Notes: generated by a model not told the origin, from the letters alone. Positions 15,126-21,959 are shown, numbered from the stretch's first letter. The stretch is 21,959 nucleotides of DNA from Planctomycetaceae bacterium (GCA_005773145.1 SXHS01000261.1:1-21959), one strand, 5' to 3'. Translations and numbers: made by a program.

Positions 15126-17393
15126 ATGGCAGAAGCGAATGACAGCCGCGATCAGCTGGCAACTGCCTATTTGGAACAGCTCCCCTACGAGCCGTACCCC
15201 GTGCAGGAAGAGGCCCTCTTGGCCTGGTTTACGAGCGAGCAAGGCGTACTGGTCTGCGCCCCGACCGGTACCGGCAAGACCTTGATCGCGGAAGCGGCGG
15301 TCTTCGAAGCCCTGCGGACGGGCACCACGATGTACTACACCACCCCGTTGATCGCCCTGACCGAACAAAAATTTCGCGATCTACAACAACGGGCCGAGGC
15401 ATGGGGGTTTCGCGCCACCGACGTGGGACTCGTCACCGGAAATCGGCGAGAAAATCCCCAAGCCCCGATCCTGGTAGTGGTCGCCGAAATCCTGCTCAAT
15501 CGACTCCTGCACACCGAGGCCTTCGATTTTCGTAACGTGACCTCCGTCGTGATGGACGAGTTCCATAATTTCGCCGATCGCGAGCGGGGCATTGTCTGGG
15601 AACTGACACTCGGATTGTTGCCGGCCCACGTGCGCACTTTGTTGCTGTCGGCCACCGTAGGCAATTCCCGTGAATTCGCCATGTGGCTGCGCCGCGCCCA
15701 CCAACGCCAACTCGACCTGGTGGAAAGCCAAGATCGCAAAGTTCCGCTCACCTTCCAATGGATCCCCGACATGCTGCTAAACGAGCAGATCGAGGCCATG
15801 GCCACCGGGGACGACACGCAACGAACCGTCCCCTCGCTGATCTTTTGCTTCAATCGGGATACCTGTTGGAACATCGCCGAACAATTGAAGGGCAAGCAAC
15901 TCTTGATGGACGGCCAGCAAAAACGACTGGTCGAACAACTGGAACAGTTCGACTGGTCGCAGGGAGCCGGCCCGAAACTGCGGCAGATTCTGCTCCGCGG
16001 TGTCGGTGTGCATCACGCGGGAATTCTCCCTAAGTACCGTCGCATCGTGGAAGACCTGTTTCAGCAGAAGCTGCTGTCGGTGGCGGTTTGTACGGAGACG
16101 TTATCGGCCGGTATCAATCTGCCCGCTCGTTCCGTCGTACTCCCCACGCTCCTCAAGGGACCACCCGGCGCAAAAAAAACGGTGGACGCCAGTACCGCCC
16201 ACCAGATCTTTGGGCGAGCGGGACGCCCTCAATACGATTCACAAGGCTACGTCTTCGCCCTCGCCCACGAAGACGATGTCAAGATCGACCGCTGGCGTCG
16301 ACAATACGACCAGATACCCGAGGACACCAAGGATCCCAATCTGCGCAAGGCCAAGAAGGCCTTGAAGAAGAAGATGCCCAAACGTCGAACCACGGAGCAA
16401 TATTGGGAAGAGTCGCATTTCAATCGCCTGCGGACCGCCTCGCCTGCCCGTCTGCGCAGCACGGGGCCACTCCCCTGGCGACTGCTGGCCTACATGCTCG
16501 ACGCCTCACCCGATGTGAGTCGCTTGCGCGACTTGGTCGGCAAACGGCTGATGGTGGATAGTCTGCTACACGCCGAGCAGAAACGCTTGGATCAAATGCT
16601 GCAAACGCTGGCGATTGCGGGCTATGTGACGTTGGAGCCGGCCAGGCCGTCCGCCGCCGACGAAACCGACCCCGAGGCGCCCCCCTATCAGGCCACCCAT
16701 GCTCATCCAACCGATAAGTTGCCGCGACTGATGTTGTTCCGCGGCGTGAATCCGCTCTTCGGAAACTTCCTGTTGGAACATCTGGGCATCGCCGATCAGG
16801 CCGAACGGCTCCAGGCCTGGGAGGCCATCCTCGAAATGCCCGGTGCGGTCGCCCATTCCATGCGGGTGCCCGATCAAACAGAACTCCCCCCCGGCCCCCT
16901 GGCCATGCACCGCTTAGATGGCCAATTGCTGCAACTAGGGCTGGCCGCCCCCGAGGAACTCGTCCCCGCACAAGAGGATCCCGACGATCCGGATGCCCAG
17001 CAGGACCGGCGGAGTGGCGAACGAGTGTGGATTCTGACGGTTGCCGAAAAACTGAGACGTTTGTTCGACTACGAATATCCGGGGGTCACCGACCTCAAGA
17101 CGGTCCCCGTCTGGTCGGCCGGACAGCTACTGGAGTTCGGTGGCGACTTCAACAAGATGATCACCTCCAAGGGACTACAAAAACAGGAAGGTATTCTCTT
17201 TCGGCACCTGCTGCGGTTGATTCTGCTCGTCAACGAGTTTCGCCAACTGACTCCGCCCGATATCGATGAACCCACGTGGCAGCAAGACCTCCAGGATGTG
17301 ACCCAACGACTGGCCGACAGTTGCCGCCGCATCGACCCGGCCAGCACCGAAAAGACAATTGAAGAAACTCAAGCTCGGGTCGAGCTCATCTAG
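15126..17393 (+). CDS. Ski2-like DExH-box helicase
   Basis: The product has 755 residues from ATG 15126. The frame is open from 15015, but the extra 37 residues look non-coding and GGGG lies just before 15126. Superfamily 2 motifs in order: Q-motif-like YPVQEEALLAW (24-34), Walker A APTGTGKT (45-52), YYTTPLIALTEQK (70-82), DEFH (144-147), SAT (175-177), GVHHAG (294-299), TETLSAGINLPAR (323-335) and Q-I-F-GRAGRPQYDS (360-372). The GVHHAG and GRAGR motifs place it with Ski2/Mtr4/Hel308-like ATPases that unwind RNA or DNA. A Lys/Arg-rich stretch at 408-421 and an uncharacterised helical C-terminal half (about 430-755) follow; no Zn finger is visible. A cytoplasmic role in RNA processing or repair is inferred. 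No partner gene identifies its substrate. Confidence 0.9.
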   Translation: MAEANDSRDQLATAYLEQLPYEPYPVQEEALLAWFTSEQGVLVCAPTGTGKTLIAEAAVFEALRTGTTMYYTTPLIALTEQKFRDLQQRAEAWGFRATDVGLVTGNRRENPQAPILVVVAEILLNRLLHTEAFDFRNVTSVVMDEFHNFADRERGIVWELTLGLLPAHVRTLLLSATVGNSREFAMWLRRAHQRQLDLVESQDRKVPLTFQWIPDMLLNEQIEAMATGDDTQRTVPSLIFCFNRDTCWNIAEQLKGKQLLMDGQQKRLVEQLEQFDWSQGAGPKLRQILLRGVGVHHAGILPKYRRIVEDLFQQKLLSVAVCTETLSAGINLPARSVVLPTLLKGPPGAKKTVDASTAHQIFGRAGRPQYDSQGYVFALAHEDDVKIDRWRRQYDQIPEDTKDPNLRKAKKALKKKMPKRRTTEQYWEESHFNRLRTASPARLRSTGPLPWRLLAYMLDASPDVSRLRDLVGKRLMVDSLLHAEQKRLDQMLQTLAIAGYVTLEPARPSAADETDPEAPPYQATHAHPTDKLPRLMLFRGVNPLFGNFLLEHLGIADQAERLQAWEAILEMPGAVAHSMRVPDQTELPPGPLAMHRLDGQLLQLGLAAPEELVPAQEDPDDPDAQQDRRSGERVWILTVAEKLRRLFDYEYPGVTDLKTVPVWSAGQLLEFGGDFNKMITSKGLQKQEGILFRHLLRLILLVNEFRQLTPPDIDEPTWQQDLQDVTQRLADSCRRIDPASTEKTIEETQARVELI

Positions 17394-17409
17394 CCGATTC
17401 GAGCTTGAG
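17368..17409 (+). terminator. Inverted repeat at the helicase 3' end
   Basis: CTCAAGCTCG (17368-17377) pairs perfectly with CGAGCTTGAG (17400-17409) across a 22-base loop that contains the stop codon (17391-17393). No T-run follows, so termination activity is uncertain. Confidence 0.4.
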
Positions 17410-17723
17410 GCCGGATGCCATCTGTCTGCCCCCCTCTGCCCATCCGGAGATCAATTCGACAACGCGTGTCATCGATTTGATTGCGCCGACGCCCGGAAGT
17501 GGTCGTTGGTTCGGCGAGTTGCAGCCAGGACCGCGCGGTCTTTCCAGGCCGAATTCGAGCAATGGAAAAAACTTTCGGCGTCCGGCACACCACGTGCTTG
17601 ATCAAAGATGTGGGACACACGTAGGTCGGCCGGTGATGCGGGGGGCGGACCGACACGTGATAGTCCGATGGAAACACTAGGTTAGAACGGATCCCGCAAT
17701 CGCTCCACGAAAGGGGGTATCGC
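17394..17723. other. Intergenic region
   Basis: These 330 bases hold no convincing gene. They contain the right arm of the helicase-end inverted repeat, a 12-base perfect palindrome GACCGCGCGGTC (17529-17540), and a fragment at about 17611-17628 (TCAAAGATGTGGGACACA) weakly resembling the dispersed repeat core. The promoter for the downstream small gene must lie here but was not located. Confidence 0.55.
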
Positions 17724-18122
17724 ATGACGACTCGTAGGTGGTGTCTGATCGGTATAGTTAGCGCGATGGTGTTGGGGGCCGTCATGGCTTCGACGGTATG
17801 CGCTGATCACGAGCGGCGAAGGGATGTGTCCATGGGACCATCCATAGACGATGACTTCGACATTCCGAGCAGGTTCGATCGGGGTGACGCGTCATGGAAT
17901 GGTAGGACACGCTTCGAACGTGAACGACCGACGGCCGAGGGGTGGCAATTGGCTGGGCACTGCGGCCGAGGCTACGGACCGCGACCCTATCATGGTCATC
18001 ATCACCACCACCATTACCGACCGTACGATTATTACCCGCGGCACGATTGCTACTACGACCGTGGCCCGAGCTGGGGTATGTACTACGGCGGGCCTCGGAG
18101 TAGCTTTTACTTCAGCTTCTAG
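17724..18122 (+). CDS. Small secreted His/Tyr-rich protein
   Basis: The product has 132 residues. A signal peptide is clear (TRRW, then hydrophobic 8-22, likely cut before DHERR at about 28). AAAGGGGG before ATG 17724 is a strong ribosome binding site. The mature chain starts acidic and Arg-rich, then residues about 87-125 are rich in His, Tyr, Gly and Pro, with six consecutive His near 91-98 followed by RPYDYYPRHDCYYDRG. It ends in SSFYFSF; a terminal aromatic after alternating residues is reminiscent of a beta-strand exported to the outer membrane. Metal binding by the His cluster is inference. No family recognised. A hairpin 18 bases after the stop separates it from miaE. Confidence 0.7.
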   Translation: MTTRRWCLIGIVSAMVLGAVMASTVCADHERRRDVSMGPSIDDDFDIPSRFDRGDASWNGRTRFERERPTAEGWQLAGHCGRGYGPRPYHGHHHHHHYRPYDYYPRHDCYYDRGPSWGMYYGGPRSSFYFSF

Positions 18123-18140
18123 CGCGGGCGAGTGAGGCAG

Positions 18141-18169
18141 GCGCAGCCAGTTCTCAAGACTGGCTGCGC
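18141..18169 (+). terminator. Strong hairpin after the His-rich gene
   Basis: GCGCAGCCAGT (18141-18151) and ACTGGCTGCGC (18159-18169) form an 11-bp perfect stem with a 7-base loop. It stands 18 bases after the stop codon and 54 before the miaE start. It lacks a T-run, so it may be a terminator of non-canonical type or an RNA-stabilising structure. Confidence 0.6.
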
Positions 18170-18223
18170 TCGGTGCGCGGCGGTGGCTTGTCACGGCCAG
18201 CATGGTTTTCTATCATCCGGCGT

Positions 18224-18799
18224 ATGCTGGGACTCAAGTCTGCCTCGTCGGACCGCTGGCTCGATCAAGTAACGCGCTCGCTGAGCGACGTATTGATCGA
18301 CCACGCCCACTGCGAGAAGAAGGCCGCCGCGACGGCCATGAATCTGATTGTCTCGTATGTCGAGAATGAATCGCTCTGCCGAGCGATGGCGGAGATTGTC
18401 CGCGAAGAACTCGAACATTTCGAGCTGGTGTTGGACCTGCTCAAGCGGCGCGGTATACGTTTGTGCCGCTTGAAGCCCGGGCGGTACGGCCGCGAGCTGC
18501 ATCAGCATGTGCGCCCTCAGGAACCCCATCGGGCCGTGGACCGGCTGCTGATTGCCGGCCTGATCGAGGCCCGCTCCTGTGAGCGGTTCTCGCAGTTACG
18601 GGATCATGTCAACGACCCGGAGCTGGCACAATTCTATGGAGGGCTGTTTGAGGCGGAAGCCCGGCACCACGCGACCTACGTCCGGCTGGCCCAGGATTAC
18701 TCCGAAGCCCGTCTCGTACGGCAGCGGCTGGAGGAGCTGGCGATCGTCGAGGCCCAAATCATTGAGGTGGGGGACCCGTTGCCCCGCATGCACAGCTGA
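18224..18799 (+). CDS. miaE: MiaE, tRNA 2-methylthio-N6-isopentenyladenosine hydroxylase
   Basis: The product has 191 residues from ATG 18224; the frame opens earlier (GTG 18173), but that extension overlaps the edge of the preceding hairpin and is unlike the family. MiaE is an O2-dependent nonhaem diiron enzyme that hydroxylates the isopentenyl group of ms2i6A37 in tRNAs reading U-starting codons. The diiron ligand pattern is complete: E31 (HCEKKAA), E62-LE-H65, E115 (LIEARSCERF), E145-AR-H148. VRPQEPHRAVDRLLIAGLIEARSCERF and the ending PRMHS match the family closely, and length is near the usual ~200. No strong ribosome binding site is seen. miaA and miaB, which make its substrate, are not in this window. 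Confidence 0.93.
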   Translation: MLGLKSASSDRWLDQVTRSLSDVLIDHAHCEKKAAATAMNLIVSYVENESLCRAMAEIVREELEHFELVLDLLKRRGIRLCRLKPGRYGRELHQHVRPQEPHRAVDRLLIAGLIEARSCERFSQLRDHVNDPELAQFYGGLFEAEARHHATYVRLAQDYSEARLVRQRLEELAIVEAQIIEVGDPLPRMHS

Positions 18800-18849
18800 C
18801 CGATTCAAGGCGGTACGGCTCAAGCCCCCCGGCCAATATCGCAGCAACC

Positions 18850-18878
18850 TTGCCAGTCCGCAAATTATGACTTAGAGT
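18850..18878 (+). promoter_or_regulatory. Possible sigma-70 promoter of the lipoprotein/DUF1559 unit
   Basis: TTGCCA at 18850-18855 (5 of 6 to consensus) and TAGAGT at 18873-18878 (4 of 6) are separated by 17 bases. The -10 lies about 64 bases before ATG 18942. Confidence 0.4.
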
Positions 18879-18941
18879 GAGGGCCTCGCGTGCGTCTTGC
18901 GCGGCTTATCCCTATTTTGTCTCAACGTCCGGAAACGATCG

Positions 18942-19391
18942 ATGGCATGGCACCGAACCCAACTAGTGGCGTCCGTTGTTTTGGCATGTGGGTTTGTGGC
19001 CGGTAGTGTGGGGTGCCAAGAAGGGCCAGTCCCCACGTATCCCACCAGTGGCACGGTCACGGTGAAGAACCAGGTCTCCGTAGCCGGTGGGCGGGTCGAG
19101 TTTCGGCTCATGGATAATCCGCACCTTGTCGTCTCCCGCGGGTATATTGGTAAGGATGGAGCGTTTGTTCTGGGCACGTTCGAGGCCCAGGACGGAGCTC
19201 CGGCCGGTAAGCATCGTGTGGTGGTTTACCCCCCCTCCCCGCCGGGCGATCACGACGCGAACCCGCGGGCAAAGTCTGTCATCGATCCGAAGTACCTGTC
19301 CTATGATACGTCTGGACTTGAGTATGAGGTCACTGATAATGCCGAAAAGAACAAGTTCCCCCTATTACTGGACCCCAATCCGAACAAGTAG
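18942..19391 (+). CDS. Small lipoprotein, carboxypeptidase-regulatory-like fold
   Basis: The product has 149 residues from ATG 18942; GGAA at 18931-18934 is 7 bases upstream, and an upstream in-frame TTG (18897) only adds charged residues before the signal. The signal ends in the lipobox GSVGC with C25 as the lipidated residue. The rest is one beta-sandwich of about 115 residues: SGTVTVKNQVSVAGGRVEFRL, GYIGKDGAFVLGTF, DGAPAGKHRVVVYPP. This is the transthyretin/CarboxypepD-regulatory-like pattern common in planctomycete lipoproteins. Such genes often stand beside DUF1559 genes, and here the downstream DUF1559 frame begins inside it. Location is a membrane leaflet facing the periplasm; function unknown. 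Confidence 0.85.
   Translation: MAWHRTQLVASVVLACGFVAGSVGCQEGPVPTYPTSGTVTVKNQVSVAGGRVEFRLMDNPHLVVSRGYIGKDGAFVLGTFEAQDGAPAGKHRVVVYPPSPPGDHDANPRAKSVIDPKYLSYDTSGLEYEVTDNAEKNKFPLLLDPNPNK
19325..19329 (+). promoter_or_regulatory. Ribosome binding site for the DUF1559 gene
   Basis: GAGGT at 19325-19329 lies 9 bases before ATG 19339, inside the 3' end of the lipoprotein gene. No later ATG or GTG exists in frame before the pilin-like segment, so this decides the start. Confidence 0.5.
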
Positions 19392-20445
19392 TTGCCTTCT
19401 CCACGTCGGTAGCTCGTCCCGTCAACGCACTCGTTTGGCATTTACACTCGTCGAGCTGCTGGTCGTCATCGCGATCATTGGCGTCTTGGTGGCGCTCCTG
19501 CTGCCTGCCGTACAGGCGGCGCGCGAGGCGTCTCGGCGTAACCAATGCGCGAACCAACTCAAGCAAATCAGTCTCGCGTGTACCAATTTTGAAAGCGCCA
19601 CGGGCTACCTGACCCCCAGCCGCTTGCCGTGCAATATTGGCAGTTGGGCGGTCGCGCTTTGGCCTTATTTGGAGCAGAACGACTTGGTCGGAGCGTGGGA
19701 CCAGAAGAAGGCCTACTACCTGCAAACGCCGATCAATCAACAGCGTCAAGTGGATTTCTACTATTGCCCATCACGCCGGTTCGCAAGCCAAGGATTGCTT
19801 AGCCAGAATGGAGATACCGGGGGCAGACCATTTCGACATCGTGCCGGATCTCTCGGGGACTATGCGGCCAACGTCGGTAGCCCAGTATCTGGCAGTGGCA
19901 TCAGCGGCTGGGACTACACACCAGGCTTCTTCCGCAATCCACCACACACCACCGGCCCCTTCGGGATATCCTACGCCGGCGCAGCTGAAGAAAATGCGAG
20001 TGGCTGTAAGTTCTCCCGCGGGCATGAGGTCGACGGTGAACTGATTGCCTCTATTAGCTATACCTTGAGGGTGAAGGACGTCACCGACGGTATGTCCAAG
20101 ACGATTTTCCTGGGTGAAAAACACGTGCCGTTGCGGGTTGATATCAGCGGCGAATTCGTCGAAGCGACCGGACTATTGGAGGCGCATGATACGGCAATCC
20201 TTAACGGCGACAACTTAGAACGCATCGCACGTTGGGGCGGGCCCGGTTACCCTCTGGCATTTGGACCGCTCGATAGCCCGCCAGACCAGCAGAATTTTGT
20301 CTTCGGCAGCAACCACCCGAGGGTTGTGCAATTTGCAATGGGGGACGGTAGTGTGATACCGCTCTCCATATCGCTGGACACAAATGTCCTCGGCACGTTG
20401 TGCAATCGCAAGGATGGCGATGTGATTGCGATCCCGATCGAATAG
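19339..20445 (+). CDS. DUF1559 pilin-like protein
   Basis: The product has 368 residues from ATG 19339, overlapping the lipoprotein gene by 53 bases in another frame. The type IV prepilin segment is A34 | F35-TLVE39 followed by LLVVIAIIGVLVALLLPAV; the Glu at +5 is present but the residue before the cut is Ala, where Gly is the rule. The leader is 34 residues, long and Ser/Arg-rich. The DUF1559 body includes AREASRRNQCANQLKQISLA (61-80), YYCPSRR, KDVTDGMSKTIFLGE and the closing FGSNHPRVVQFAMGDGSV block typical of the family. DUF1559 proteins are massively duplicated in planctomycetes and thought to be pseudopilin-like surface proteins; the exact role is unknown. An upstream in-frame ATG at 19324 is the alternative start. 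Confidence 0.85.
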   Translation: MPKRTSSPYYWTPIRTSSCLLHVGSSSRQRTRLAFTLVELLVVIAIIGVLVALLLPAVQAAREASRRNQCANQLKQISLACTNFESATGYLTPSRLPCNIGSWAVALWPYLEQNDLVGAWDQKKAYYLQTPINQQRQVDFYYCPSRRFASQGLLSQNGDTGGRPFRHRAGSLGDYAANVGSPVSGSGISGWDYTPGFFRNPPHTTGPFGISYAGAAEENASGCKFSRGHEVDGELIASISYTLRVKDVTDGMSKTIFLGEKHVPLRVDISGEFVEATGLLEAHDTAILNGDNLERIARWGGPGYPLAFGPLDSPPDQQNFVFGSNHPRVVQFAMGDGSVIPLSISLDTNVLGTLCNRKDGDVIAIPIE

Positions 20446-20486
20446 TCGTGCAAGTAAACACCATCAGCCACGCAAGCGAGCCATCC

Positions 20487-20684
20487 ATGGACACGCAACA
20501 GCCCTGGTACGATCAACTGGCCGAACTCCTGCGCGATCGGGGCCACACAGAAGCCGAAATCGTGACCATCCTTGCGCACGTCAGGGGACGGGACCTACAG
20601 ACGCAGCAAGATTCCATCATGGATTCCATCGGCCTTGGCGACATCGATCTGGACACGGTGATCAAGGAAGCGCTGCGGACCTAG
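20487..20684 (+). CDS. Small helical protein of unknown function
   Basis: The product has 65 residues from ATG 20487; the open frame begins at 20400 but the first 29 residues overlap the DUF1559 gene and look non-coding. It is predicted mostly helical, with two blocks: WYDQLAELLRDRGHTEAEIVTILAHVRG (7-34) and HDxIMDSIG-like TQQDSIMDSIGLGDIDLDTVIKEAL (39-63). It is acidic, with no signal peptide or membrane segment. The helix-turn-helix-like first half resembles UBA-type or small DNA-binding modules only loosely. It follows DUF1559 by 41 bases and ends 16 bases from the convergent sialidase stop. I do not recognise a family; amino-acid composition argues that it is real. Confidence 0.6.
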   Translation: MDTQQPWYDQLAELLRDRGHTEAEIVTILAHVRGRDLQTQQDSIMDSIGLGDIDLDTVIKEALRT

Positions 20685-20700
20685 GCGTCTACGGACCCCT

Positions 20701-21804
20701 TCACTTGCCGGAGGGAGGTTCCAAAAAGTCCCGCGTCAAGCGGGCAAAGTGAATGCACCATTTGGCCGCCGTGCGTGGTGCTTGCCCTTCCCAAAGGACG
20801 CCGATGGATTCATCATCGAGAATTGTGATGTCAGAATATGCCGCGCGTCCCTCGGCAATGCGACGCTCGACAGGAAATGTCACGCCATCGTCATAGCTCA
20901 TGCGTATCACCAAGTTTTTTCGGGCATCGCTCGGGCCGGTCCACAGCAATCGATCTCGATCGGCACCGTAGGACATGAGCGTGTAGCTTTCGATGGCGCA
21001 CTGGACCTTGGTGCCAGGAGTCACGAGTCCCGGCCGGGCCTCCGACCAAGACTTCCCCGCATCCTCGCTCACTGCCATCCAGCGATGCTCGACGCTCCCC
21101 CCTTGTCTGGTGTCCATCAGAATCCGCCCGTTGCTGATCTCGGCCAGCTGATTCTCGGCGCCGCCGGGGTCCTTTTTAATCGGGCTGCCGCGATGCCAGG
21201 TTTGGCCGTGGTCTTCGCTGTAGATCGTGCAGAGGCCTCCTTTCCCCCAACTTGGCGCGATCAATACCCCCTCGCGCGTGCGAATTCCGCCCCCCGGTCC
21301 GATGATCCCCGCTACGTCACTCAAGTCGATCGGCTCGGACCAAGTCTTCCCATTGTCGTCACTGGTGCGCGCCAACGTTTTTTGGACGACGCGATTGGGC
21401 TGGGCCTGAAAATAGAACAACCACACACGCCCGTTTTCCTTGTCGACGATGGTCGTCGGATTGCCAGAACCCCAGAGTTCACCGGGATCCTCCACAATCA
21501 CCATATCGGACCAAGTCAATCCGCCATCGGCGCTCCGCTTCATGACCAAATCGATGTCATTGCCGTCCAAACCAGGATCATGCCAGTTGTACTTGCGAGC
21601 CTCGGCAAAGGCCAACAACGTGCCATCCGGAGCTGTCTCCACAGCCGGGATGCGGTACGTGCGGTATCCACCTTCGCCCTCGTACATGACGATGGAACGT
21701 TGCAGTTCTGGGTCCGCGGAAAATGCCGGACCGACCAGCGGCCATGGCATCAAGATGCTCAACGCGATGCAACGTGTTGCAAGGCTCGTCTTGTTGGAAT
21801 TCAT
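20701..21804 (-). CDS. Secreted exo-alpha-sialidase-like protein (GH33 type)
   Basis: The product has 367 residues, of the six-bladed BNR propeller sialidases that release terminal sialic acids. The signal peptide covers about 1-29 (cut near AFS-AD). The Y-R-I-P motif supplies arginine R51. Asp boxes S-x-D-x-G-x-T-W are seen at 91-98, 148-155, 196-203, 246-253 and, degenerate, 303-310. Other expected positions are E217 (GGAENQLAE), R241, the ESYTLMS block (272-278), R301 and Y323 in AAYSDITIL with E339 (VLWEG), fitting the Tyr/Glu nucleophile pair. AGGA lies 9 bases before ATG. Planctomycetes usually carry several such proteins, and real substrates may be other sugar linkages. Its 3' end faces the small helical gene. 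Confidence 0.88.
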   Translation of the reverse strand: MNSNKTSLATRCIALSILMPWPLVGPAFSADPELQRSIVMYEGEGGYRTYRIPAVETAPDGTLLAFAEARKYNWHDPGLDGNDIDLVMKRSADGGLTWSDMVIVEDPGELWGSGNPTTIVDKENGRVWLFYFQAQPNRVVQKTLARTSDDNGKTWSEPIDLSDVAGIIGPGGGIRTREGVLIAPSWGKGGLCTIYSEDHGQTWHRGSPIKKDPGGAENQLAEISNGRILMDTRQGGSVEHRWMAVSEDAGKSWSEARPGLVTPGTKVQCAIESYTLMSYGADRDRLLWTGPSDARKNLVIRMSYDDGVTFPVERRIAEGRAAYSDITILDDESIGVLWEGQAPRTAAKWCIHFARLTRDFLEPPSGK

Positions 21805-21839
21805 AGGAGGAGATCCTGTCTGCTAAGAGTACACACGCA

Positions 21840-21859
21840 ATGGAGGCAAGAGCCTCCAT
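21840..21859. repeat. Hairpin in the sialidase leader
   Basis: ATGGAGGC (21840-21847) pairs perfectly with GCCTCCAT (21852-21859) around an AAGA loop. It lies 35-55 bases upstream of the sialidase start and could fold in its mRNA leader or be another interspersed palindrome. Confidence 0.6.
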
Positions 21860-21897
21860 GCATTTCGTTCCCAGCCGCAAAGTCCGGATCGTATCAC

Positions 21898-21917
21898 AAC
21901 ACATCTTTGGGTGCCAC
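21898..21917 (+). repeat. Dispersed repeat, partial copy 3
   Basis: CACATCTTTGGGTGCCAC at about 21900-21917 matches the core of copies 1 and 2 with one or two changes, then diverges into a tandem repeat. Confidence 0.65.
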
Positions 21918-21959
21918 TATCTGGGTGCCATTGCCTGGGTGCCATTGCCTGGGTGCCAC
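21908..21959 (+). repeat. 14-bp tandem repeat running off the window
   Basis: Units TGGGTGCCACTATC (21908-21921), TGGGTGCCATTGCC (21922-21935), TGGGTGCCATTGCC (21936-21949) and a partial TGGGTGCCAC (21950-21959). The array continues beyond the window; its length is unknown. Confidence 0.85.

Noticed and set aside
15004..15162. Upstream extension of the DUF2760 frame
   Set aside because: It would run into the helicase gene, and a good ribosome binding site supports ATG 15003.
17390..17785. 131-codon minus-strand frame in the intergenic region
   Set aside because: No ribosome binding site, no recognisable domain, and it overlaps the start of the His-rich secreted gene.
21908..21959. Possible CRISPR array
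   Set aside because: Units are 14 bp and directly contiguous with no unique spacers, so it is a simple tandem repeat; no cas gene is nearby.

Overview
The window looks like a stretch of chromosome from a planctomycete, probably of the Pirellula/Rhodopirellula type. The evidence is its protein families: a planctomycete cytochrome protein (PSCyt1 + DUF1549 + DUF1553) in tandem with a Tat-exported DUF1501 protein, a DUF1559 pilin-like protein behind a small carboxypeptidase-regulatory-type lipoprotein, SMP-30 lactonases, a secreted sialidase and DUF2760. DNA is GC-rich, start codons include GTG and probably TTG, and the gaps carry short palindromic interspersed repeats. No transposase, integrase, rRNA, tRNA or CRISPR array is visible.

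Left part (1-9062): a 530-bp non-coding stretch full of hairpin-forming repeats precedes a secreted glycoside-hydrolase-like protein (533-2209). It converges on a cytoplasmic SMP-30-type lactonase (2225-3106, minus). After a second, inverted copy of a ~50-bp repeat come a GT-C type membrane glycosyltransferase (3394-5094), an unusual fusion of an HpcH/HpaI aldolase with two cupin domains (5184-6833), an overlapping D-2-hydroxyacid dehydrogenase (6824-7873), and a secreted SMP-30 protein (7992-9062). Lactonase, aldolase-bicupin and dehydrogenase together suggest handling of sugar acids or 2-keto acids. The substrate cannot be read from sequence.

Middle (9357-17393): the 1,175-residue LamG-PSCyt1-DUF1549-DUF1553 protein and its DUF1501 partner form a two-gene unit, the standard planctomycete pair of unknown function. 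A DUF2760 protein (14455-15003, minus) converges on it and is transcribed divergently from a Ski2-like DExH helicase (15126-17393).

Right part (17394-21959): a small secreted His/Tyr-rich protein, the diiron tRNA hydroxylase MiaE, the lipoprotein/DUF1559 pair (overlapping reading frames), a 65-residue conserved-looking small protein and a convergent GH33-type sialidase. The window ends in a 14-bp tandem repeat attached to a third copy of the dispersed repeat.

The most unusual items are the aldolase-bicupin fusion coupled to a dehydrogenase, the family of hairpins with different stems but shared architecture, and the DUF1559 protein with Ala instead of Gly at the prepilin cleavage site. I did not find an obvious defence or mobile system. 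All functional assignments come from reading motifs by eye; no database search was run.
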